DNA from: Bacillota bacterium
Lineage (GTDB): Bacteria; Bacillota; Clostridia; Lachnospirales; Lachnospiraceae
Reading direction: 5' to 3'
DNA length: 5,058 bases
Assembly: GCA_022717655.1 (NCBI GenBank)
Contig: JAIIAN010000208.1
Span: 1-5,058 of the forward strand
The notes below the pieces were generated by a model. That model made no database searches and was not told the origin of the DNA. It worked only from the letters and a program-made list of their open reading frames with translations. The position numbers were made by a program, and so were the translations under genes. Below, piece after piece: positions 1-5,058 of the stretch (position 1 is the stretch's first letter; each line of letters opens with the position of its first letter).

Positions 1-78
1 GTGGCGGAATTGGCAGACGCGCAGGCTTCAGGTGCCTGTGGTAGCAATATCGTGTGGGTTCAAGTCCCATCTCCTGCA
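1..78 (+). tRNA. tRNA-Leu(CAG), 5' end cut by window edge
   Basis: This is a class II (long variable arm) leucine tRNA that decodes CUG. The anticodon stem pairs 22-26 with 34-38 around a 7-base loop whose anticodon CAG is at 29-31. The D stem pairs 4-6 with 18-20, with GG at 12-13 in the loop. The variable arm pairs 40-43 with 48-51 and closes on a GCAA loop. The T stem pairs 54-58 with 66-70 around the loop TTCAAGT. The 3' acceptor strand is 71-77, followed by discriminator A78. Base 1 pairs with base 71, so the first six bases of the acceptor strand lie outside the window. CCA is not encoded (the next bases are TC), so a CCA-adding enzyme must complete the end. The leucine identity is firm from the anticodon and the long arm. 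Confidence 0.95.
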
Positions 79-81
79 TCC

Positions 82-98
82 TTTTTTTATTCTTTTTT
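82..98 (+). terminator. T-rich run after tRNA-Leu, possible terminator
   Basis: Two T runs (82-88 and 93-98) broken by ATTC begin four bases after the tRNA 3' end. There is no separate GC-rich hairpin between the tRNA and the T run, so any intrinsic termination would have to use the folded tRNA acceptor/T arm as its stem. Some read-through into the regulator gene at 164 is plausible, since no strong promoter for that gene is visible in 79-163. The call rests on the T run and position only. Confidence 0.35.
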
Positions 99-149
99 AG
101 GAATTGCAGGATTATCGTTTCATTATCTTGGATTTCTTATATTTTTTAT

Positions 150-154
150 GGAGG
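150..154 (+). promoter_or_regulatory. Ribosome binding site that decides the regulator start
   Basis: GGAGG sits nine bases before the ATG at 164. The same frame stays open further upstream to an ATG at 104, but that ATG has no ribosome binding site and would add about 20 residues that do not fit the MerR fold. The site therefore supports 164 as the start. Confidence 0.85.
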
Positions 155-163
155 ACTTTTCTT

Positions 164-1345
164 ATGAAACTGCCAGGTTATTATTCTTCAGGGCAGTTTG
201 CCCGCATGGCAAATGTCTCTGTACGAACGATTCGATTCTATGATAAACAAAACATTTTAAAACCTTCTTATGTGACACCGGCTGGTGCACGTTTCTATAC
301 AGATTCTGATTTTGCCCGTCTCCAGCAGATTCTGCTCTTAAAATATCTTGGATTTTCCCTCGATGACATTCGTGAAATGACCATTGATGATTCTGATTAT
401 CCGTTTATGTTAAATTCCCTTAATCTTCAAAAAAAATTAATCCAGGACCAGATTGAACAGATGCAGCTTGTGGAAAGTGCGATTGAAGACACGGTTCGTG
501 CCATTGAAAATGAGCACCAGATTGACTGGAGTCAGATGCTTGATTTGATTCATTTAACCAATATGGAAAAAAGTCTCAAGTCCCAGTATCAGGATGCCTC
601 CAATATTTCCAGCCGAATCCGTCTGCACAAGGAATATTCTACAAATCCCAAGGGCTGGTTTCCGTGGATTTTCGAGCATTGTAATTTAAAACCAAATGAG
701 CGGGTACTTGAAATTGGCTGTGGAAATGGAGCTTTATGGACAGAAAATCTGGACCGTCTCCCATCGAAACTCTCTATTTTATTGTCCGATGTCTCCGATG
801 GAATGTTGCGAGATGCCAGAAGAAATCTGCCAGCCGGTGATAAGCGGTTTTCCTTTGCCTGTTTTGACTGTCACTCTTTTCCCTCTTCGCTCTCTGCTTT
901 TGATTTAGTGATTGCAAATCATGTTCTGTTTTACTGTAATGACTTACCAAAAGTTTTTGAACAGATTCAAAGAGTCTTAAAAAAAGGCGGTCACTTTCTC
1001 TGCAGTACCTACGGAAAACGCCACATGATTGAAATCAGTGAACTCGTTCAGGAATTTGACAGCCGGATTGTCTTATCTGCCGAAAAACTCTATGAGCAGT
1101 TCGGACTGGAAAATGGAGAAACGCTGCTCTCCCCTTATTTTTCCAACGTAGAATGTATCCGCTATGAAGATTCGATTGAACTTGACCGTGCCGAACCTTT
1201 AATTGAATACATTCTTTCCTGCCATGGCAATCAAAACCAGATGCTGTTGGAACGTTACCATGAATTTCGCAGTTTTGTCGAGAAAAAAACTGCCCATGGA
1301 TTCCACATTACAAAAGACGCCGGAATTTTTTTGTGTACTTTTTAA
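164..1345 (+). CDS. MerR-family regulator fused to a SAM-dependent methyltransferase
   Basis: This 393-residue protein has two domains. Residues 5-72 are a MerR-type winged helix: the helix-turn-helix covers about 8-26, followed by RTIRFYDKQNILKP (21-34) and the wing and following helices GARFYTDSDF (41-50) and YLGFSLDDI (61-69). Residues 84-118 are charged and helical, matching the coiled coil through which MerR proteins dimerise. From about 160 to 290 there is a class I methyltransferase fold: motif I VLEIGCGNGALW (181-192) for SAM binding, an acidic residue at the end of strand 2 (D209 in LLSDV), strand 4 FDLVIANHVLFY (246-257), and VLKKGGHFLCSTYG (271-284) around strand 5. About 100 further residues follow. 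MerR proteins usually carry a ligand-binding domain here, so the methyltransferase may act as the sensor, as an enzyme, or both; its substrate cannot be told from sequence. There is no cysteine pattern near the coiled coil typical of metal sensors. It lies 109 bases before rmlA on the same strand and is a candidate regulator of the promoter between them. Domain calls are firm; the target and effector are inference. Confidence 0.9.
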   Translation: MKLPGYYSSGQFARMANVSVRTIRFYDKQNILKPSYVTPAGARFYTDSDFARLQQILLLKYLGFSLDDIREMTIDDSDYPFMLNSLNLQKKLIQDQIEQMQLVESAIEDTVRAIENEHQIDWSQMLDLIHLTNMEKSLKSQYQDASNISSRIRLHKEYSTNPKGWFPWIFEHCNLKPNERVLEIGCGNGALWTENLDRLPSKLSILLSDVSDGMLRDARRNLPAGDKRFSFACFDCHSFPSSLSAFDLVIANHVLFYCNDLPKVFEQIQRVLKKGGHFLCSTYGKRHMIEISELVQEFDSRIVLSAEKLYEQFGLENGETLLSPYFSNVECIRYEDSIELDRAEPLIEYILSCHGNQNQMLLERYHEFRSFVEKKTAHGFHITKDAGIFLCTF

Positions 1346-1353
1346 AAAAACTC

Positions 1354-1384
1354 TTGAAGGTGACCTTACGTCATCTTTTATAAT
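1354..1384 (+). promoter_or_regulatory. Candidate promoter of the rml operon with 19-base spacer
   Basis: TTGAAG (1354-1359, four of six matches to the sigma-A -35 box) is followed 19 bases later by a perfect TATAAT (1379-1384). Transcription would start near 1391, giving a leader of about 65 bases before the rmlA ATG at 1455. A spacer of 19 rather than 17 bases weakens sigma-A recognition and is the known hallmark of promoters activated by MerR-family proteins, which twist the spacer DNA. The promoter begins nine bases after the stop codon of the MerR-methyltransferase gene and is well placed to drive rmlABDC. No terminator hairpin is visible between the two genes, so read-through may also contribute. 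Confidence 0.7.
1357..1377. promoter_or_regulatory. Imperfect inverted repeat, probable MerR-type operator
   Basis: AAGGTGAC (1357-1364) and GTCATCTT (1370-1377) are inverted copies that match at seven of eight positions, with CTTAC between them. The only mismatch is G1360 against T1374. The repeat starts within the -35 box and ends just before the -10 box, which is where MerR-family dimers bind. The adjacent MerR-methyltransferase is the obvious candidate to bind it, but the window holds no second copy to confirm this. Confidence 0.6.
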
Positions 1385-1440
1385 AGCATTATCAGAAACT
1401 ACGAGACAAAAAAAGCAACATCAAACTACCTCTTTTAAGA

Positions 1441-1446
1441 AAGGAG
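1441..1446 (+). promoter_or_regulatory. Ribosome binding site that decides the rmlA start
   Basis: AAGGAG lies eight bases before the ATG at 1455. The frame is open upstream as far as 1203, inside the regulator gene, but the protein family begins exactly at MKGIILAGGSGTRL, so the upstream part is untranslated. Confidence 0.9.
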
Positions 1447-1454
1447 ATTTTTAC

Positions 1455-2351
1455 ATGAAAGGAATTATTTTAGCCGGTGGGTCTGGAACCCGCCTCTATC
1501 CTTTAACTATGGTAACTTCCAAACAGTTACTGCCAATTTATGACAAACCGATGATCTATTATCCGATGTCTGTACTGATGAATGCCGGCATCCGTGATAT
1601 CTTAATTATTTCTACTCCACAGGACACTCCTCGTTTTAAGGAACTCTTAGGCGACGGACATCAGTTTGGAGTGCATCTGTCTTATGCCGTACAGCCAAGC
1701 CCAGACGGACTGGCACAGGCATTTATTATCGGCGAGGACTTTATCAAAGATGATACCGTTGCAATGGTGCTTGGAGACAATATTTTTGCAGGTCATGGTC
1801 TGAAAAAACGTTTAAAAGCCGCTGTTGAAAATGCAGAATCCGGCAAAGGCGCAACCGTATTTGGATACTATGTCGATGACCCGGAACGTTTCGGTATCGT
1901 TGAATTTAATCACGAAGGCAAAGCCGTTTCCATCGAGGAAAAACCGGAACATCCAAAGAGCAATTACTGTGTCACAGGACTTTATTTCTATGACAACAAA
2001 GTAGTCGAATATGCAAAGAATTTAAAACCAAGTGCACGTGGCGAACTCGAAATCACTGACTTAAACCGCATCTATCTGGAAAACGGCAACTTAAACGTTG
2101 AATTATTAGGACAAGGATTTACCTGGCTTGATACCGGTACACATGAAAGTCTGGTTGAGGCAACCAATTTCGTAAAAACAATGGAATCCCACCAGCACAG
2201 AAAGATTGCCTGCCTTGAGGAAATCGCTTACTTAAATGGCTGGATTACCAAAGAGGACGTGCTTAAAGTATACGAAGTCTTAAAGAAAAACCAGTACGGT
2301 CAGTATTTAAAAGATGTTCTGGATGGCAAATATTTAGACGTTTTACATTAA
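1455..2351 (+). CDS. rmlA: Glucose-1-phosphate thymidylyltransferase (RmlA/RfbA)
   Basis: This cytoplasmic enzyme makes dTDP-glucose and pyrophosphate from glucose-1-phosphate and dTTP, the first and usually feedback-controlled step to dTDP-L-rhamnose. Its 298 residues match the usual length of about 290. The N-terminal nucleotide-binding signature GGSGTRLYPLT (8-18) is followed by SKQLLPIYDKP (22-32), with the catalytic-type R13 and K23. Further family motifs are QPSPDGLAQAF (80-90), LGDN (106-109, with D108 as a likely metal ligand), EEKP (161-164), GLYFYD (175-180), ARGELEITDLN (194-204) and WLDTGTH (224-230, with D226 as the second likely metal ligand). The C-terminal helical part that helps form the tetramer is present, so the gene looks intact. 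It is the first gene of the rml cluster and follows its own candidate promoter. A pyrophosphorylase for another sugar is unlikely given the RmlA-type motifs and the rmlBDC neighbours. Confidence 0.97.
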   Translation: MKGIILAGGSGTRLYPLTMVTSKQLLPIYDKPMIYYPMSVLMNAGIRDILIISTPQDTPRFKELLGDGHQFGVHLSYAVQPSPDGLAQAFIIGEDFIKDDTVAMVLGDNIFAGHGLKKRLKAAVENAESGKGATVFGYYVDDPERFGIVEFNHEGKAVSIEEKPEHPKSNYCVTGLYFYDNKVVEYAKNLKPSARGELEITDLNRIYLENGNLNVELLGQGFTWLDTGTHESLVEATNFVKTMESHQHRKIACLEEIAYLNGWITKEDVLKVYEVLKKNQYGQYLKDVLDGKYLDVLH

Positions 2352-2446
2352 AATCGTTCTTCGCCTTTAAAAAAAATCAAAGTACAAATTTCAAAGTAAG
2401 TAAGTACAAATTTTAATTAAGAACCAAAAAGGAGATTTTTAAAACT
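2352..2446 (+). other. AT-rich rmlA-rmlB spacer without clear promoter or terminator
   Basis: This 95-base spacer is much longer than the other gaps in the cluster (22, 5 and 11 bases). It has no GC-rich hairpin and no convincing -35/-10 pair, so rmlB is probably co-transcribed with rmlA. It contains a 12-base direct repeat (2380-2413) and the rmlB ribosome binding site. Confidence 0.5.
2380..2413. repeat. 12-base direct repeat, 22-base period
   Basis: AAGTACAAATTT occurs exactly at 2380-2391 and again at 2402-2413, so the copies start 22 bases apart, about two turns of the helix. Between them lies CAAAGTAAGT. The function is unknown: paired protein-binding sites, a post-transcriptional element, or a small local duplication are all possible. 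Confidence 0.7.
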
Positions 2447-3466
2447 ATGACTATTATCGTTACCGGCGGTGCCGGATTTATCGGAAGCAACTTTATTTTC
2501 CATATGTTAAACAAATACCCGGATTACCGCATTGTCTGCTTAGACTGCCTGACTTATGCCGGAAATCTTTCTACTCTGAAATCCGTTATGGACAATCCAA
2601 ACTTCCGTTTCGTAAAAGAAAGCATCACAGACCGTGAAGCAGTTTACAAACTGTTTGAAGAAGAACATCCTGACATGGTTGTAAACTTCGCAGCAGAAAG
2701 CCATGTTGACCGTTCTATCGAAAATCCGGAAGTATTCCTTGATACCAACATCAAAGGTACTGCTGTCTTAATGGATGCCTGCCGTAAATATGGAATCAAA
2801 CGTTATCATCAGGTATCTACCGATGAAGTTTACGGTGACCTTCCTCTGGATCGCCCAGACTTATTCTTCACAGAAGAAACTCCGATTCATACCAGCAGTC
2901 CTTACAGCTCTTCCAAAGCAGGCGCTGACTTATTAGTTCTTGCTTACCACAGAACTTACGGACTTCCTGTTACCATCAGCCGTTGCTCTAACAACTACGG
3001 ACCATATCATTTCCCGGAAAAACTGATTCCGCTTATGATTGCAAATGCGTTAAATGATAAACCACTTCCAGTTTACGGAAAAGGCGAAAACGTAAGAGAC
3101 TGGCTCTATGTAGAGGACCACTGCAAAGCAATCGACTTAATCATTCACAACGGACGTGTCGGTGAAGTTTACAACATCGGTGGTCACAATGAAATGAAAA
3201 ATATTGATATTGTAAAAATTATCTGTAAAGAACTTGGAAAACCAGAAAGCCTGATTACTTATGTCACAGACAGAAAAGGTCATGACATGCGTTACGCAAT
3301 CGACCCAACTAAGATTCACAACGAACTGGGATGGCTTCCGGAAACCAAATTTGCAGATGGAATCAAGAAAACAATCCAGTGGTATTTAGATAACAAAGAA
3401 TGGTGGGAAAACATCATTTCCGGTGAATATCAGAACTACTATGAAAAAATGTACGGAAACCGCTAA
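2447..3466 (+). CDS. rmlB: dTDP-glucose 4,6-dehydratase (RmlB/RfbB)
   Basis: This enzyme converts dTDP-glucose to dTDP-4-keto-6-deoxyglucose by an oxidation, dehydration and reduction cycle on a bound NAD+. It is a 339-residue extended short-chain dehydrogenase of normal length. The Rossmann nucleotide-binding motif GGAGFIGSN is at 7-15. The active-site motif STDEVYG (124-130) gives the T125-D126-E127 set typical of RmlB, and the Y-x-x-x-K pair is Y153 and K157 in SPYSSSK. Substrate-binding segments FAAESHVDRS (81-90), NNYGPYHFPEKLIP (182-195) and ENVRDWLYVEDH (214-225) are present. GGAG at 2431-2434 lies 12 bases before the ATG, a little longer than ideal, but the glycine motif fixes the start. 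The D-E pair in the active site separates it from UDP-glucose 4-epimerases of the same superfamily. Confidence 0.97.
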   Translation: MTIIVTGGAGFIGSNFIFHMLNKYPDYRIVCLDCLTYAGNLSTLKSVMDNPNFRFVKESITDREAVYKLFEEEHPDMVVNFAAESHVDRSIENPEVFLDTNIKGTAVLMDACRKYGIKRYHQVSTDEVYGDLPLDRPDLFFTEETPIHTSSPYSSSKAGADLLVLAYHRTYGLPVTISRCSNNYGPYHFPEKLIPLMIANALNDKPLPVYGKGENVRDWLYVEDHCKAIDLIIHNGRVGEVYNIGGHNEMKNIDIVKIICKELGKPESLITYVTDRKGHDMRYAIDPTKIHNELGWLPETKFADGIKKTIQWYLDNKEWWENIISGEYQNYYEKMYGNR

Positions 3467-3488
3467 TTGTTAAAGGAGGAAAACTTCC

Positions 3489-4385
3489 ATGAAAGTTTTA
3501 GTAACAGGTGTAAAAGGCCAGCTTGGATATGATACCGTAAATGAACTCAAAAAAAGAGGACATACTCCAATTGGTGTTGATATCGAAGAAATGGATATTA
3601 CCGACAGTGCTTCTGTCAATCAGGTCATCAAAGAGGCAAATCCGGACGCAGTGATTCACTGTGCAGCCTGGACCGCTGTTGACGCCGCTGAGGATGAAGC
3701 AAATCAGGAAAAGGTAATGCTTGTAAACGGCACTGGAACTCAGAACATTGCCAATGTCTGCAAAGAACTGGATATCAAAATGATGTACATCTCCACTGAC
3801 TATGTTTTTGACGGTCAGGGAGAAACTCCATGGGAACCGGACTGCAAAGACTACCAGCCATTAAATGTCTATGGAAAGAGCAAACTTGCCGGAGAACTTG
3901 CAGTATCAGAAACACTTTCTAAATACTTCATCGTAAGAATTGCGTGGGTATTTGGTTTAAACGGAAATAATTTTATCAAGACTATGCTCAAAGTTGGAAA
4001 AAATCATGATAAATTAACCGTCGTAAATGACCAGATTGGTACACCGACTTATACCTTTGACCTTGCCAGACTCTTAGTTGATATGATTGAAACAGAAAAA
4101 TACGGTTACTATCATGCAACCAACGAGGGCGGTTACATCAGCTGGTATGATTTTGCCACAGAAATTTTCCGTCAGGCTTATGAAATCATGGGCGATGAAG
4201 ATTATTCCAAAGAACATTTAACCGTAGCTCCTGTCACAACTGCCGAATATGGAATTTCCAAGGCAGCAAGACCATTTAACAGCCGTCTTGACAAGAGCAA
4301 ATTAACCGCAAATGGTTTTGCACTCTTACCAACCTGGCAGGATGCATTAAACCGTTATCTTAAGGATTTAAAAACACAGGAGTAA
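3489..4385 (+). CDS. rmlD: dTDP-4-dehydrorhamnose reductase (RmlD/RfbD)
   Basis: This enzyme catalyses the last step, the NAD(P)H-dependent reduction of dTDP-4-keto-L-rhamnose to dTDP-L-rhamnose. Its 298 residues fit the family. The nucleotide-binding motif GVKGQLG (7-13) differs from the RmlB type as expected for RmlD. CAAWTAVDAAE (58-68) is a family signature, as is STDYVFDG (102-109). The catalytic pair is Y128 and K132 in VYGKSK, with T103 of STDYVFDG supporting it. DQIGTPT (181-187) and the late RP motif (261-262) are also typical. AAAGGAGG (3472-3479) is a near-perfect ribosome binding site nine bases before the ATG, and the gap from rmlB is only 22 bases, which supports one transcript. 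No truncation or odd base use is seen. Confidence 0.96.
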   Translation: MKVLVTGVKGQLGYDTVNELKKRGHTPIGVDIEEMDITDSASVNQVIKEANPDAVIHCAAWTAVDAAEDEANQEKVMLVNGTGTQNIANVCKELDIKMMYISTDYVFDGQGETPWEPDCKDYQPLNVYGKSKLAGELAVSETLSKYFIVRIAWVFGLNGNNFIKTMLKVGKNHDKLTVVNDQIGTPTYTFDLARLLVDMIETEKYGYYHATNEGGYISWYDFATEIFRQAYEIMGDEDYSKEHLTVAPVTTAEYGISKAARPFNSRLDKSKLTANGFALLPTWQDALNRYLKDLKTQE

Positions 4386-4390
4386 ATAAA

Positions 4391-4999
4391 ATGGGACAGA
4401 TTAAAGTTGAAAAAAATGCAGGCGGTATCGAAGGACTCTGTGTAATTGAACCGACTGTACATGGAGATGCCAGAGGATATTTCATGGAAACCTACAATCA
4501 GAAAGATATGATTGAAGAAGGACTGACCATGAATTTTGTACAGGACAATCAGTCCAGTTCCACAAAAGGAGTCTTACGTGGACTTCATTTCCAGAAAGAA
4601 TTTCCACAGGGAAAACTGGTTCGTGTCGTAAAAGGTTCTGTTTTTGATGTTGCCGTTGACTTAAGAAGTGACAGCAAAACTTATGGAAAATGCTTTGGTG
4701 TGGAACTGACCGAAGAAAATAAAAAACAGTTCTATATTCCGGAAGGATTTGCTCACGGATTTCTTGTATTAAGCGATATCGCAGAATTCTGCTATAAATG
4801 CACCGATTTCTACCATCCAGGAGATGAGGGAGGTCTTGCATGGAACGACCCTGAGATTGGTGTAGAATGGCCACAGCTTGTAGGGGAGTATAAGGGCAAT
4901 GCTTCCGCAGAAGGATATCATCTGGAAGATGGAACAGCACTGAACTTAAGTGACAAAGATCAGCTTTGGGTAGGACTGAAAGATACATTTCATTTTTAA
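4391..4999 (+). CDS. rmlC: dTDP-4-dehydrorhamnose 3,5-epimerase (RmlC/RfbC)
   Basis: This enzyme inverts C3 and C5 of dTDP-4-keto-6-deoxyglucose to give dTDP-4-keto-L-rhamnose, which RmlD then reduces. It is a 202-residue single-domain cupin without cofactor, slightly longer than the usual 180-200. Motifs seen are HGDARGYFMETY (24-35), the nucleotide and substrate-binding LRGLHFQ (62-68) with likely catalytic base H66, QGKLVRVVKGSVFDVAVDLR (73-92), PEGFAHGFLVLSD (117-129) and FYHPGDEGGLAWNDP (140-154), where Y141 is the likely catalytic acid. The start is five bases after the rmlD stop. Its AGGAG (4378-4382) lies inside the last codons of rmlD, so the two are probably translationally coupled. 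A dTDP-sugar epimerase with different specificity is possible in principle, but the rml context makes RmlC by far the best call. Confidence 0.95.
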   Translation: MGQIKVEKNAGGIEGLCVIEPTVHGDARGYFMETYNQKDMIEEGLTMNFVQDNQSSSTKGVLRGLHFQKEFPQGKLVRVVKGSVFDVAVDLRSDSKTYGKCFGVELTEENKKQFYIPEGFAHGFLVLSDIAEFCYKCTDFYHPGDEGGLAWNDPEIGVEWPQLVGEYKGNASAEGYHLEDGTALNLSDKDQLWVGLKDTFHF

Positions 5000-5010
5000 A
5001 AGGGCATAGT

Positions 5011-5058
5011 ATGGCAAAAGAGAAAGCAGTAAAGTTATTGAATTGGATTGTATATGTA
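5011..5058 (+). CDS. Start of an unidentified gene, cut by window edge
   Basis: An open frame starts at ATG 5011, eleven bases after the rmlC stop, and gives MAKEKAVKLLNWIVYV before the window ends. AAAAGGG (4998-5004) six bases upstream is a moderate ribosome binding site that overlaps the rmlC stop. The basic start followed by LLNWIVYV could lead into a membrane segment, as in polysaccharide export permeases or membrane glycan enzymes, but 16 residues are too few to assign a family. The tight spacing and shared strand suggest it is in the rml operon. Confidence 0.5.
   Translation, partial: MAKEKAVKLLNWIVYV

Noticed and set aside
104..163. Upstream extension of the regulator to ATG 104
   Set aside because: It has no ribosome binding site, whereas GGAGG precedes ATG 164 at nine bases and the MerR domain begins just after that start.
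1..243. Open frame of 80 codons across the tRNA
   Set aside because: It runs through the tRNA-Leu gene and into the regulator in another frame, has no ribosome binding site, and the protein has no recognisable features.
696..908. 70-codon open frame inside the regulator gene
   Set aside because: It is an alternative-frame shadow of the methyltransferase domain, with no ribosome binding site or recognisable product.
1357..1367. AAGGT-G-ACCTT as a terminator hairpin after the regulator gene
   Set aside because: The arms are separated by a single base, which cannot form a loop, and no T run follows directly; it is better read as part of the promoter operator.
1430..1446. Hairpin that could hide the rmlA ribosome binding site
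   Set aside because: Only CTTT (1432-1435) and AAAG (1440-1443) pair, four weak base pairs; this is too unstable to call an RNA switch.
1203..1454. Upstream extension of rmlA into the regulator gene
   Set aside because: It would overlap the end of the regulator and the promoter; the RmlA family starts at the ATG at 1455, which has a good ribosome binding site.
3137..3319. Reverse-strand open frame inside rmlB
   Set aside because: It is antisense to well-conserved rmlB coding sequence and the protein shows no family motif.
4482..4988. Reverse-strand open frame of 168 codons opposite rmlC
   Set aside because: rmlC is unmistakable on the + strand; the antisense protein is low in complexity with many L, H, Q and S residues and has no known motif.
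1..5058. CRISPR array, transposase, phage or toxin-antitoxin genes
   Set aside because: No regularly spaced repeats, transposase or integrase motifs, or small paired genes were seen on either strand.

Overview
This window carries a complete four-gene dTDP-L-rhamnose biosynthesis cluster in the order rmlA-rmlB-rmlD-rmlC, all on the + strand. Before it lie the 3' part of a tRNA-Leu gene and a gene for an unusual regulator that joins a MerR-type DNA-binding domain to a SAM-dependent methyltransferase domain. The first 16 codons of another gene run off the right edge. The moderately AT-rich sequence, strong AAGGAGG-type ribosome binding sites, a tRNA without an encoded CCA end and the protein style suggest a low-GC Gram-positive of the Clostridia, perhaps a Lachnospiraceae gut bacterium. 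That placement is an inference and was not tested by a search.

Layout: 1-78 is tRNA-Leu(CAG) lacking its first six bases. 79-163 is a short spacer with a T-rich run and the ribosome binding site of the regulator gene. 164-1345 is the MerR-methyltransferase gene. 1346-1454 is a 109-base spacer with a strong candidate promoter: TTGAAG and TATAAT are 19 bases apart, and a 21-base imperfect inverted repeat overlaps the spacer. This is the layout expected of a MerR-activated promoter. 1455-2351 is rmlA. 2352-2446 is an AT-rich spacer with a 12-base direct repeat at a 22-base period. 2447-3466 is rmlB, 3489-4385 rmlD, 4391-4999 rmlC, and 5011 to the edge is the start of an unidentified gene.

The four enzymes together turn glucose-1-phosphate and dTTP into dTDP-L-rhamnose: RmlA activates, RmlB dehydrates, RmlC epimerises and RmlD reduces. 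The product is the donor for rhamnose-containing cell-wall polysaccharides, capsules or glycans, so the cut-off gene probably belongs to polysaccharide assembly or export.

The rml enzymes look ordinary and intact. The most interesting part is the regulator and the promoter next to it. A MerR-family protein whose usual ligand-sensing domain is replaced by a methyltransferase lies just upstream of a promoter with MerR-type geometry that drives rhamnose synthesis. This suggests, but does not prove, local control of cell-surface rhamnose by a SAM- or methylation-linked switch.
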